Shown one piece after another: positions 35,123-44,114 of a stretch of DNA of 50,478 nt. How positions within the stretch are numbered: the stretch's first letter is position 1; every line of letters starts with the position of its first letter. A program made the translations under genes and the position numbers. This DNA is from Candidatus Enterococcus myersii (GTDB lineage: Bacteria; Bacillota; Bacilli; Lactobacillales; Enterococcaceae), in the NCBI RefSeq assembly GCF_017316025.1, contig NZ_JAFLVT010000016.1, forward strand, positions 1 to 50,478, in the 5' to 3' direction. The notes beneath the pieces were generated by a model. The model searched no databases, was not told the origin of the DNA, and worked only from the letters and a program-made list of their open reading frames with translations.

Positions 35123-36846
35123 TAGACTAAATCACGATTTTTAAAATAGAAGTTTTCGATTCGTTTAAAAGCACCAGGCTCAACTCGTTCTAAGGCTGCC
35201 CCGATTTCATCTAAGGCATCTTGATAACGATATTCTTTATTGAACAATTCCAAAGCACCTTCAATTGCAGCTTTAATTTCTGCATGTGAATGACGATATC
35301 TGTTTGCGTATTGCATCATTTGTTCTGTTAAAGCAGCTGCATCCACTAAATCATGAGTGTAGCTATCCAAATCTTTAATATCGGCTTCACAGTTTTTCAT
35401 GATTTTATTAACTTCTTCCATGTTCACCCGGATTTTATTTAACGCTTTACCTAAATCTTCGACCCGATCTGTTGCCATGAAGAAAGCTTCCAAGTAATCA
35501 TTAGGTAAACCTGGTAAGCGTTGTTTTTCCACGAAGCGTTTTAAATTGCGTAATTGGAATTCAAATTGTTCCACTTTTTCTTGGGCAACTTTCTCACCTT
35601 TGCGCAATTCACGTAATTCATGGTCAATTTCAACTTGTTGATTTTCCAAATCATCCAAAATTTTATAAGCATCTTTGTAGAAGGCTTGAATTTCAGAAAA
35701 TGGCATTTCATGAGCTTCCATTTTAGGTTCCAAATCTTTGTTACGACGGATCAATTCGTCGATTTCAGTTTGGAAGCCACGGACACGTCCTAATTCATTA
35801 TGATTTAAAGTATACGTTTGTGCGGTATGATCAATTTCAATCATCAATTGGTGATTGTTACGATGAGCATGGGTAATATAATCTGCAATCACTGGTTTGT
35901 TTTTCACGACATAACGACGGGCATTGATTTCTCTTTCCATTACTGCATATAAAGAATCAATTCCACTAGCTGTATCGCGATTGGCAACTTCAACTGTATC
36001 CACTTCTGTTTTTTCCAAATCACCCATTGAAGTTTCAACGCGTTTTTTCACACGATCAATTTCAGCTTGGAAGTTTTCTTCAGGGAAAACGTAATGGTCT
36101 TCTAAAAGTTTTTTATAGCCATCTTGAATTTCTTTCAACTGATCTGGGAAAGTTTTGTTTAATTCTTCGTAAGCTGCTGGAATACGTTTCATACGGTCAT
36201 CTAATTCATACGTGTGTTGTTCAGCACTTTCTAGCACTTCTCTGGCTTCAACTGGATCACCAGATGTATTTAAGGTAACAAATTGAGTAAATTCAATTTC
36301 AATGTTTTTAATTTGCTTTTGTAACTCAGAATATGCTGGACCAAACTCTTCCCCTTGCTCCCGCAATTTTTTCTTCAAGTCTTCATAGATGTCTAAAGCC
36401 TTTTGAACTTCGAGTGAATTACGTTCTTCACTTTCACGTAATTCTTTTAGACCAGCGCGAATTTCTTCAACTTCTTTTTCCATCGTATCCATAGTTTGTT
36501 CTGCATCAACAATGGCATTTTTGGCTTTGAAAAAGCGGAAAGTTTCATTTAAACTTTCAACTTCAAAAATTTGACTTTCAAGTTCGGCAAATGAAGAAGT
36601 AGAGATGTCATTCCATTTCTGGCTCCACTCACGGAAAGTATTTTGGCTTTGACCAACCAAATGCATCTTCTTAACATCATCAACTTCTTCTAAGACCGGC
36701 AAATCAAACAAGTGCTCCCTGCGGTCTTCCAGTGCTTGCAATCTTTCCTGATTTTTCTTTCTCATGAAATAACTAATCAGATACAAGATCGCTGCCACAA
36801 CGATGATGGCGATGACTATTCCAATGATTACATTACTACTTCCCAT
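35122..36846 (-). CDS. ezrA: Septation ring formation regulator EzrA
   Basis: This 574-residue division protein has an N-terminal membrane helix (about residues 5-27, NVIIGIVIAIIVVAAILYLI). It is followed by the basic MRKKNQERL anchor and then spectrin-like coiled coils for the rest. The late QYANRYR stretch corresponds to the conserved QNR-type patch needed for mid-cell placement. EzrA interacts with FtsZ and links the ring to cell-wall synthesis. The start MGSSN has GGAGG nine bases ahead; an ATG seven codons upstream lacks a ribosome binding site. Confidence 0.95.
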   Translation of the reverse strand: MGSSNVIIGIVIAIIVVAAILYLISYFMRKKNQERLQALEDRREHLFDLPVLEEVDDVKKMHLVGQSQNTFREWSQKWNDISTSSFAELESQIFEVESLNETFRFFKAKNAIVDAEQTMDTMEKEVEEIRAGLKELRESEERNSLEVQKALDIYEDLKKKLREQGEEFGPAYSELQKQIKNIEIEFTQFVTLNTSGDPVEAREVLESAEQHTYELDDRMKRIPAAYEELNKTFPDQLKEIQDGYKKLLEDHYVFPEENFQAEIDRVKKRVETSMGDLEKTEVDTVEVANRDTASGIDSLYAVMEREINARRYVVKNKPVIADYITHAHRNNHQLMIEIDHTAQTYTLNHNELGRVRGFQTEIDELIRRNKDLEPKMEAHEMPFSEIQAFYKDAYKILDDLENQQVEIDHELRELRKGEKVAQEKVEQFEFQLRNLKRFVEKQRLPGLPNDYLEAFFMATDRVEDLGKALNKIRVNMEEVNKIMKNCEADIKDLDSYTHDLVDAAALTEQMMQYANRYRHSHAEIKAAIEGALELFNKEYRYQDALDEIGAALERVEPGAFKRIENFYFKNRDLV

Positions 36847-37243
36847 TGATGGTTCCTCCACTTTCAAAAATAAATATCCGTATAATATGCTGTCTAGCAG
36901 CTTTTTTTATCCATTGAATACTATTTTTCTTCTATAGTATTTAAAATTTATCCATCGGTCCACAAGACGTCTACGCTAGATTATAACACAAAGAAAAAAG
37001 ACTGGCACTAAAGAATAGCAAAATCTTTACAATTTTTTTCAGAAGCTTATTTTCACAAGCCTTTATCAAAAAAACTCTTTATAAACTCTTAAAAAGCTTT
37101 TTACCAGCTTTGACTTTGTGATTTTTTTAATAATAACCCTTGCTTTTTTTTACAGTTTTTTGTACCCTTATAGGAAATAATCTCGGCGTAACAAAATAAA
37201 AGTAGGTTTTTCAGCCTGAAAATTGCAAAAAGGAGATACTATT
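36847..37243. other. Intergenic region between ezrA and aspartate kinase gene
   Basis: This 397-base, very AT-rich divergent gap contains a dyad AATACTAT-N9-ATAGTATT (36917-36941) upstream of ezrA. No clear promoter with both boxes was found for either gene. I looked for a lysine riboswitch before the kinase gene and did not see one. Confidence 0.5.
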
Positions 37244-38593
37244 ATGAAAGTAGTGAAGTTTGGCGGAAGCTCTCTTGCTTCAGCAACCCAAGTTCAAAAA
37301 GTCATCGATATCATTACCGATGATCCAAAAAGAAAATTCGTGGTAGTATCTGCCCCAGGTAAACGGGATAAAGAAGATACAAAGGTTACTGATCATCTGA
37401 TTGCATTTTATGAAGCAAAAATAAAAGATCAAGATGTTAGCGAGTTAATTGCAACCATTGCGGCACGTTATGCAGCTATTGCCAAAGTCTTTAATGTGGA
37501 TGCCAAAATTATTGAAGACATTACCGCCCGCTTACAAAAGCTAGCAATACTTCCTGTTGAGGGCAACGACTTTTTAAAAGATGAAATTTTGGCAAGTGGT
37601 GAAGATAACAACGCCAGACTAGTCGCTGGTATTTTACAAGCACAAGGTGTAAACGCGCGCTATGTAAATCCCAAAGACTTTGGCATCATTGTCTCAAGTG
37701 AACCTGGCAATGCCCGAATTTTATTTAAGGCTTATCAAAAAATGAAAAAATGGGCTGACACAAAAGAAGTTTTAATTATCCCTGGTTTCTTTGGTTATAC
37801 CGAAGGGGGTCAAGTTTGTACTTTTTCCCGTGGCGGTTCAGACATTACAGGTTCCATCGTTGCCGCTGGGGTGAAAGCTGAGTTATATGAAAACTTCACC
37901 GACGTCGATGGTATTTATGCCGCTCATCCAGGTTATATTCACAAACCAGAAATTATCAAGGAGCTAACTTATCGTGAAATGCGTGAACTTGCCTATGCTG
38001 GCTTTACCGTTTTCCATGATGAAGCCTTAATGCCTTCTTACCGCGCCAAAATTCCGGTGGTGATTAAAAATACAAATAATCCTCTCTGCCAAGGAACAAA
38101 AATTACGACTACTCGGGATGCAGTTGATGAACCAGTAGTGGGAATTGCTAGTGATGAAGGTTTCACTATGATTTACATTAGTAAGTACCTTATGAATAGA
38201 GAAATAGGTTTTACACGTCGCGTCTTGAGTATTTTGGAAGACTTTGGCTTGAGTTATGAACATATGCCTTCTGGAATTGACGATATTTCAATTGTTCTAC
38301 GGGCTAATCAGCTAGACAAAACATTAGAAGAAGAACTTTTGCGAACACTTGCCTATGAGATTGATCCCGATGAACTGCGCATCACCCATGATCTTTCGAT
38401 GATTATGGTAGTTGGTGAAGGCATGCGTCAACGAGTTGGTTGTACCGCAGAAAGCACTGCTGCTTTAGCCCGTAAAAAAATCAACTTGGAAATGATTAAC
38501 CAAGGTTCTTCTGAGGTCAGCATTATGTTTGGGATTCATAAAGAACAAGAAAAATTAGCGATTCGTACCCTTTATTACACATTCTTTGATTAG
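37244..38593 (+). CDS. lysC: Aspartate kinase
   Basis: This 449-residue enzyme phosphorylates aspartate, the first step to lysine, threonine, methionine and diaminopimelate. The kinase domain opens with KFGGSSLAS and contains FSRGGSDITGS (about 194-204) and ENFTDVDGIYAAHP. Two ACT domains at the C-terminus (about 300-449) indicate feedback control by an amino acid. The form is the single-chain type without the internal start of Bacillus LysC, closer to the YclM class. The ATG has AAAAAGGAG ahead. It is a one-gene unit ended by a terminator shared with the convergent gene. Confidence 0.93.
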   Translation: MKVVKFGGSSLASATQVQKVIDIITDDPKRKFVVVSAPGKRDKEDTKVTDHLIAFYEAKIKDQDVSELIATIAARYAAIAKVFNVDAKIIEDITARLQKLAILPVEGNDFLKDEILASGEDNNARLVAGILQAQGVNARYVNPKDFGIIVSSEPGNARILFKAYQKMKKWADTKEVLIIPGFFGYTEGGQVCTFSRGGSDITGSIVAAGVKAELYENFTDVDGIYAAHPGYIHKPEIIKELTYREMRELAYAGFTVFHDEALMPSYRAKIPVVIKNTNNPLCQGTKITTTRDAVDEPVVGIASDEGFTMIYISKYLMNREIGFTRRVLSILEDFGLSYEHMPSGIDDISIVLRANQLDKTLEEELLRTLAYEIDPDELRITHDLSMIMVVGEGMRQRVGCTAESTAALARKKINLEMINQGSSEVSIMFGIHKEQEKLAIRTLYYTFFD

Positions 38594-38598
38594 TAAAT

Positions 38599-38649
38599 AA
38601 AAAACGTAACCCAACAGGAATTAACTTCCTCTTTGGGTTACGTTTTTTT
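38599..38649. terminator. Bidirectional terminator between lysC and the convergent gene
   Basis: AAAACGTAACCCAA and TTGGGTTACGTTTT pair around an inner AGGAA/TTCCT hairpin, with T runs on both strands. On the minus strand it overlaps the last seven codons and the stop of the convergent gene. Confidence 0.9.
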
Positions 38650-39151
38650 GTCGTTTCAGTTCTGCTTTTATTTTTTCTTCTGGAGCATAATTTTCTTGCC
38701 AACTTGCTGGTTTTAATACCTTGTTGGTGATGGGATCATAATGGGGTTTGCCATCTGGAAAAAGTTTATTCATATTGGCGTCGTGCACAATTTCCATCAT
38801 CGGTTGCGGGTCAACTTTCATTAAAGCAAATGAGCCGTAAGTTAAATAAAGTAAATCAACCAATGCATCTACCTGGCCTACTAATGGATCTGAATCAGCT
38901 TGGGTTTTAGTAGCTCGTTTTTGCAATACTTTTTCTTGTGCCGCATCAATGGCTTCATGTAATTTCTCAATACTACTTACAAAGTCACTGGAATTATCCT
39001 TTGTACTTTCATAGAGAAATTCAACTAATTCTTCTATTTTAAAACCAGAGCGAAAAATTGCTTCCGTCGCTGTGAATGCCGTCGGTTTTGCGGGGATGCG
39101 GGGATCAAAAATTTGGTGAAATTCCGTTGCCATTTCATAGGGGTTTTTCAT
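38621..39151 (-). CDS. All-alpha NTP pyrophosphohydrolase-like protein (MazG/PRA-PH superfamily)
   Basis: This 176-residue mainly helical protein shows the two acidic helices expected of the all-alpha NTP pyrophosphatase fold: EELVEFLYE near residue 40 and VDALVDLLYLTYGSFALM near residue 95. The C-terminal part HDANMNKLFPDGKPHYDPITNKVLKPASW is typical of the Lactobacillales members annotated as HAD or phosphoribosyl-ATP pyrophosphohydrolase-like. It probably hydrolyses a nucleoside triphosphate to the monophosphate, perhaps a house-cleaning role; no histidine operon is nearby. GAGG lies ten bases before the ATG. The end of the gene is inside the shared terminator. Confidence 0.7.
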   Translation of the reverse strand: MKNPYEMATEFHQIFDPRIPAKPTAFTATEAIFRSGFKIEELVEFLYESTKDNSSDFVSSIEKLHEAIDAAQEKVLQKRATKTQADSDPLVGQVDALVDLLYLTYGSFALMKVDPQPMMEIVHDANMNKLFPDGKPHYDPITNKVLKPASWQENYAPEEKIKAELKRQKNVTQRGS

Positions 39152-39191
39152 AATTTGTCTGCCTCACTTTAGCTATCTATTAAAAATCTTC

Positions 39192-40031
39192 TTACGAAAT
39201 AATATGATAATAGCGCAATGCTTGCGCAATGCCATTGTGATTATTCGTATCAGTCACATAATTAGCAGTTTCTTTAGTAATTCGCTTGGCATTGCCCATC
39301 GCAACTCCGACTCCTGCACCTTTGATCATAGAAATATCGTTGTAATGATCACCAAAAACCATCGCTTCAGAAAGCGCAATGCCTTTATGCTGCAAGAAAA
39401 CTTCAATCCCTTTTAATTTTGAACCACCCTTTGGCACAATATCAACCGAAAAAGAATTGGAACGGTGAAAACCACAGTCAGGTAATTCTGTTTTTAAAAG
39501 TTCTGTTTCAGATTCTGGACTCAACATCATACATTGATAGATTGGCTGATTTAAGATTGTCATTTTTTCATAGTGATCATCTTTTTTATAAAAGCTTAAA
39601 ACCTGCATAACATTTTGCATCGCTTTAACGGGGAATTTGCTGGGAATAAAACGCGCCAAGCGCTGAACAACAGCTGACTGCCCCAAGCGCATAAGACGAC
39701 TGCCAGATACAACATTGCGGGTCCCAAAATTAATCGAACGATTATGAGTGTCAGCAAAACGCGTCACTTGTTCTAAAACTTCTGGTTTAAAAGACTGGGC
39801 ATAAATGGTTTGCTTCGGCGTATAAACTAATTGGCCATTATAGGTGACAAACATATCTAATCCAACATCACCTAATAATTCTTTGACTTTTACGGGATCA
39901 CGTCCCGTTGCTACGCCAACATATATATTTTTTTCTTGCGCTTTTTTTATCGCATCTTTACTACTAGCCAAAACCTTTCCATTATCTGCTAATAGTGTTC
40001 CGTCAATATCAAAAAAAATTGCTTTAATCAT
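39192..40031 (-). CDS. Cof-type HAD-IIB phosphatase
   Basis: This 279-residue HAD hydrolase has motif I FFDIDGTLLADNG (Asp8, Asp10), motif II GVATGRDP, a conserved lysine in GGSKLKGIEVFL, and motif IV VFGDHYNDISMIKGAG. A large C2-type cap lies in the middle. The pattern is that of Cof/YidA-like phosphatases that act on sugar phosphates, FMN or pyridoxal phosphate with loose specificity. AAGGAAAAA precedes the ATG. It may be co-transcribed with the downstream pyrophosphohydrolase-like gene, 40 bp away. Confidence 0.92.
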   Translation of the reverse strand: MIKAIFFDIDGTLLADNGKVLASSKDAIKKAQEKNIYVGVATGRDPVKVKELLGDVGLDMFVTYNGQLVYTPKQTIYAQSFKPEVLEQVTRFADTHNRSINFGTRNVVSGSRLMRLGQSAVVQRLARFIPSKFPVKAMQNVMQVLSFYKKDDHYEKMTILNQPIYQCMMLSPESETELLKTELPDCGFHRSNSFSVDIVPKGGSKLKGIEVFLQHKGIALSEAMVFGDHYNDISMIKGAGVGVAMGNAKRITKETANYVTDTNNHNGIAQALRYYHIIS

Positions 40032-40199
40032 CTTTTTTTCCTTTTCATTTTACTATGTTTTAGTTTACCATACTGCTTCAAAATTGCACCAATTCTTAGA
40101 AGAGGAAAATCTAATTTCTGACTAGTTTATCTCAAAACAATCAGCTACAATAAACACTGTAAATCTTTTATTACTATTTAAAGTAAGGAAGGAAAAATC

Positions 40200-41168
40200 A
40201 TGAAGAAATTACTTGTTTTGCATACAGGTGGCACCATTGCCATGAAAGAAGACCATTTAACGGGCGGCGTTAGTCCTGATGTGGCGAATCCTTTAATGGA
40301 TGCTAATTTAGAAATTCCTGCTGACGTAGAGTTAGTAGTAGAAGATATCTTTAATTTACCTAGCCCTCATGTAACACCAAATGAGATGTTGCAACTAAAA
40401 GAAAGAATCCAAGATGCCAAACTTAGCGGTTTTGATGGTGTTGTTATTACCCATGGGACAGATACATTGGAGGAAACGGCATTTTTCTTAGATACCACAA
40501 TTGGAAATTTACTACCCATTGTCATCACGGGTGCCATGCGTTCTAGTAACGAACTTGGTAGCGACGGCCTATATAATTTTTTTTCGGCTATTCGCGTAGC
40601 CGCATGCAAAGAAGCTAAAGAAAAAGGTGTCCTAGTAGTGATGAACGATGAAATTCATTCTGCTCGCTATGTTACAAAAACACATACAACCAATGTCGCT
40701 ACTTTTCGAACCCCAACATTAGGTCCTGTCGGTTTAGTAACAAAAAGTCGGATTATTTTTATGCAAGAGGTTTTACCTGCCACCCATATTGATGTGGACA
40801 GCGTCACGGGGATGATTCCAATTGTTAAAGCTTACGCCGGCATGCACGGTGACTTATTTGAAGCATTGGCCCATAGTAATATTGATGGTTTGGTCATTGA
40901 AGCTCTTGGTGCAGGAAATTTGCCTCCCGACACGATTCCCCCCCTCAAAAAATTATTGGCGCAATCAATCCCAATTATTTTAGTCTCCCGCTGCTTTAAT
41001 GGTATCGCCGAAGCGGTTTATGATTATGAAGGTGGTGGCGTTCAGTTGCAAAAAATGGGCATTATTTTTGCGAATAGTATCAATTCGCAAAAAGCCCGCT
41101 TAAAATTACTTATTGCCAAAAACCGGCAGCTTACCACTGCCGAGTTAAAAGATTTTATTGAAAACTAA
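40200..41168 (+). CDS. ansA: L-asparaginase, type I-like (cytoplasmic)
   Basis: This 322-residue enzyme hydrolyses asparagine to aspartate and ammonia. Active-site Thr is in HTGGTIAM near the N-terminus, and the second catalytic motif is VVITHGTDTLEETA. There is no signal peptide, so it acts in the cytoplasm and supplies nitrogen and aspartate. AAGGAAGG lies upstream of the ATG. A terminator about 87 bases downstream ends the transcript. Confidence 0.93.
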   Translation: MKKLLVLHTGGTIAMKEDHLTGGVSPDVANPLMDANLEIPADVELVVEDIFNLPSPHVTPNEMLQLKERIQDAKLSGFDGVVITHGTDTLEETAFFLDTTIGNLLPIVITGAMRSSNELGSDGLYNFFSAIRVAACKEAKEKGVLVVMNDEIHSARYVTKTHTTNVATFRTPTLGPVGLVTKSRIIFMQEVLPATHIDVDSVTGMIPIVKAYAGMHGDLFEALAHSNIDGLVIEALGAGNLPPDTIPPLKKLLAQSIPIILVSRCFNGIAEAVYDYEGGGVQLQKMGIIFANSINSQKARLKLLIAKNRQLTTAELKDFIEN

Positions 41169-41254
41169 TCCTCTTTAGACAATAAAATACGTCAAACTTA
41201 TTCTAGCAGTACATTTAAATAAAATTTTACTAACCCTAACTTTTACAGACACAT

Positions 41255-41294
41255 AAGACCTGTGACAAAATTATTGCCACAGGTCTTTTTTTAC
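41255..41294 (+). terminator. Asparaginase gene terminator
   Basis: AAGACCTGTG and CACAGGTCTT pair around a 13-base loop, followed by seven T residues on the plus strand. The minus strand lacks a T run. Confidence 0.88.
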
Positions 41295-41296
41295 TT

Positions 41297-42031
41297 TTAT
41301 TTTTCTATCCAACTGATATTGGCTTCACAATAAAGTTGTGTACCAATTTTAATTTCGTGACGACTTTCAATTGTGTCTTCTGCAATAATTTCATAATGAC
41401 TCATGACTTCATTGCCGTATTCTACTTCTTTGTCAAAGCGGATATTTACTACTTGTGGGACATGGGTAGTCAAAAAATCAAAGCCCAATACATCAATCAT
41501 CCAGTTAAAATACATCGCGTTATTCACGTGTTGATTACTATCGATGTCGTAAAATCTGACTCGATAAGGCAGGCTCTGGCCATTCGTTACTTTTGTAATA
41601 GCTGGGAATCGTTTAATACGTTTAATTTTTTCACTTTCAAAAGGGGCAATAATTTCCTCTGGCACGCTAGCCATTTTACGGTTTTTTATATCCATTAAGA
41701 CAAATACCGATTCAATCATTAATAATTCGTTGCCTTTTTCATCGTAAAACCAAAAATTTCGATAACAAAAATACTTGTTATACTCCATCGCCTGTGTCGC
41801 AATTTGAATAACTTCTCCAACCTTTGGTAACCGATTGATCTTAAAATGATAATTGGTAATCACCCAAGTCAGTCCAAATTGATGAACAAATTCTGCACTA
41901 CGATTCAATGTATCACTTTGTTCTTCTGATGTCTTAATCGCAACCCCAATCATTGCGGGAAATGTCATTGTTTGATTTACATCACACTCGTAATAAGCGA
42001 CTTCATGAGTGCGCGTATATTTTACTGCCAC
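41297..42031 (-). CDS. Acyl-ACP thioesterase
   Basis: This 244-residue double hot-dog protein is of the bacterial FatA-like family. The N-terminal hot-dog has the YYECDVNQTMTFPAMIGVA stretch and the second has YDIDSNQHVNNAMYFNWM, with the Asn/His typical of catalysis. It releases fatty acids from acyl carrier protein and so affects lipid composition or fatty-acid recycling. The start is GTG with GGAGG eight bases ahead. It is alone, between the asparaginase gene and the fructosamine-kinase-like gene. Confidence 0.9.
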   Translation of the reverse strand: MAVKYTRTHEVAYYECDVNQTMTFPAMIGVAIKTSEEQSDTLNRSAEFVHQFGLTWVITNYHFKINRLPKVGEVIQIATQAMEYNKYFCYRNFWFYDEKGNELLMIESVFVLMDIKNRKMASVPEEIIAPFESEKIKRIKRFPAITKVTNGQSLPYRVRFYDIDSNQHVNNAMYFNWMIDVLGFDFLTTHVPQVVNIRFDKEVEYGNEVMSHYEIIAEDTIESRHEIKIGTQLYCEANISWIEK

Positions 42032-42221
42032 AAAAAATTCCTCCTAAATTGAAACCTAGCCTTAAAAGCGATAAATTTTAGTCCAAGTTATCTTCTAAAG
42101 GGAGTAAAACTTTCCCCTCTATAAAGTAGCGCTAACTTTAAAAATATAAATTCAGCGATTACGCGATTACTTGTACCTGATTGTTGAAACTTCTAAGTCA
42201 AAATTAACTTTTTCTCCGGTT

Positions 42222-43055
42222 TTAAAAAGCTTGTAAAATTTCATCTACTTGCTCACCATAACTTTCACCAAACTGATTTAAATGAACGAGTAAATAATAT
42301 AGTTGATAAATCGGCTGCCGCTGTTGCCAGCCCTCCTCTAAGGGAAATAAATCTTCATACGTCGCGATAAACTCCTGACGAAAACCACCAAAAAGCTGGC
42401 TCATAGCAATGTCCATTTCCCTGTCTCCATAAGAGACTGCCGGATCAATAAAAACCGGCTTACCCGTGGTATCAAAAAAGTAATTGCCACTCCAAAAATC
42501 GCCATGTAATAAACTAGGCATAACCTCGCGTTTTTGCCACGCCTGGTAAATATGTTCTTTTAGGCGTAAGTAGTGCTCTTCTCGTTTGAGATTCCAAACA
42601 TTGTGCAATTTAGCCAACTCTACTTGTACATCTAACCGACAAGTTAAAAAATAATCAACCCAGTTATTTGTCTGGGCATTTACTTGTGGCAAGACGCCAA
42701 TATAATTATCTTCGTAAAAACCAAATAATTCTTGCGTATGGTGATGAATCATGCTTAAAGCAGCCGCTAATTCTTCTTGGGTACCTTCTCCTGGTTCAAT
42801 CCATTCCATGACCAAATAAGAACCTTCTGCCGTCTGTCCCCAATTGTACACTTGCGGCACACGGATGAAGTCTGTGAGTTCTTTTAAGCCATTGACTTCT
42901 GCTTGAAAAAAAGACTGGTCAACCCCAGGATGAAATTTTAAAAAGTAATTATTTTCCGCAGTAATAATCCGGTATGATTGATTGACATCCCCGCCGGCAA
43001 TCGGAATCGCTTTACCATCTAAAGCCAAGGAATCTAAGATTTCTTTTGGCAGCAT
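42222..43055 (-). CDS. Fructosamine kinase-family protein
   Basis: This roughly 277-residue protein has the aminoglycoside-phosphotransferase-like fold of the FN3K family. The N-terminal lobe contains GGDVNQSYRI and the lysine in YFLKFHPG, the catalytic loop is LLHGDFWSGNYFF and the metal motif FIDPAVSYGDREMDIAMS. Members phosphorylate fructosamines or ribulosamines so that glycated amines can be repaired. Two ATG codons are possible; the second is better spaced from AAGGGGG. It lies 16 bases after the phosphatase-like gene and is probably co-transcribed with it. Confidence 0.87.
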   Translation of the reverse strand: MLPKEILDSLALDGKAIPIAGGDVNQSYRIITAENNYFLKFHPGVDQSFFQAEVNGLKELTDFIRVPQVYNWGQTAEGSYLVMEWIEPGEGTQEELAAALSMIHHHTQELFGFYEDNYIGVLPQVNAQTNNWVDYFLTCRLDVQVELAKLHNVWNLKREEHYLRLKEHIYQAWQKREVMPSLLHGDFWSGNYFFDTTGKPVFIDPAVSYGDREMDIAMSQLFGGFRQEFIATYEDLFPLEEGWQQRQPIYQLYYLLVHLNQFGESYGEQVDEILQAF

Positions 43056-43071
43056 CTTCATCGCCCCCTTT

Positions 43072-43854
43072 TTATTTGATTAAATACAATTTTTGTAAGT
43101 CTTTTATTTCCCCTTCAGTAAAACCAAGTCCTGTTTTGACGTAATTTTTTAAACTACCGTAATGTTCTCTGGCAGCTGTATAACTTTCCTTTAAATAAAG
43201 AGCATCAGCTTTCATCAAGTCTTTAATCCCAGCTACTAATAAGTCTGGCGCCCCTTGTTCTTTGGCTTTTTTTACCATAGCAGATATCCGCTCATTTAAA
43301 TAGCGATTGGTGGCTAAATAATCTGCCATAATTGTCTGGGCATCTACTTCTAATAAATCCAATACTAATGCCGCACCAAATCCCGTCCGATCTTTACCAG
43401 CAGTACAATGAAACAAAACACTCGTATTTTCTGTGTCGTTTTCTAATAGAATTTGCAAAAACTTGCGGTATGCTGCTTGGGCATGCTCATCTTCAATAAA
43501 ATGACGATAAACTTTAATCATTTGCGCTTTGGCGGTCATTCCCTGTTCCAATTGCTTTAATAACTCTTTGGGTGAAATGGAGACTTTGGTTTCATCATGA
43601 CCAAAAACCGGTAAAAAATATTCTGCTGCTTGGGGAATTGTTTTATCCGGTGCTTTGGTGGCTTCACTCGGTGAGCGAAAATCCACGACATCTTTTACGC
43701 CGTATTGTTGCAATTTTTCTTGATCGTTGAATGACAATTCAGATAAACTTGCACTTCTGATGACCTTGTTCATTCGGACAATACCATTAATAGCCTTATA
43801 ACCACCTAAATCGCGGACATTGGCTGCTTTTTCTAATTGAATAATCTGTTCCAT
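43072..43854 (-). CDS. Tyrosine/serine protein phosphatase-like protein
   Basis: This 260-residue protein of the PtpB/LipA-like dual-specificity group has NVRDLGGY near residue 12, DFRSPSEA near 58, and the CX5R loop FHCTAGKDRTG with Cys150 and Arg156. The lysine in the loop (AGKDRTG) is the form associated in relatives with lipid or inositol phosphate as well as phosphoprotein substrates. There is no signal peptide. AGGAGG lies ahead of the ATG and an extended -10 TGTTATACT has its hexamer at 43908-43913. It begins a two-gene unit with the fructosamine-kinase-like gene. Confidence 0.88.
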   Translation of the reverse strand: MEQIIQLEKAANVRDLGGYKAINGIVRMNKVIRSASLSELSFNDQEKLQQYGVKDVVDFRSPSEATKAPDKTIPQAAEYFLPVFGHDETKVSISPKELLKQLEQGMTAKAQMIKVYRHFIEDEHAQAAYRKFLQILLENDTENTSVLFHCTAGKDRTGFGAALVLDLLEVDAQTIMADYLATNRYLNERISAMVKKAKEQGAPDLLVAGIKDLMKADALYLKESYTAAREHYGSLKNYVKTGLGFTEGEIKDLQKLYLIK

Positions 43855-44010
43855 TTTTTTCTGCCTCCTCTAAAGACAGGGATTTCCCTTGCGTCTATTT
43901 AATAAAAAGTATAACAGAAAAATCAAAGTGGCGTATTTATTTTCCTTTCCGGTAAAAGAACTTCTGCTATAAAAGAAGTAATAAAGATTCCTTCTTCTAG
44001 CTTTCATAAC

Positions 44011-44055
44011 AAAAAGGACTTATGATTGCCAACAATTGTCCACAATCACAAGTCC
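44011..44055 (-). terminator. pepC terminator
   Basis: On the minus strand GGACTTGTGATTG and CAATCATAAGTCC pair with one mismatch, followed by TTTTTG. It lies 60 bases after the pepC stop. Confidence 0.88.
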
Positions 44056-44114
44056 TCTGCTACACTAATCGTAGCTTAGTCTTTGTTTAACACTTCTATG
44101 CAAGAAAATTACGC

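Noticed and set aside
36960-37243. Possible lysine riboswitch before aspartate kinase
   Set aside because: The leader is AT-rich with only weak inverted repeats, no conserved lysine-box sequence and no terminator hairpin before the gene.
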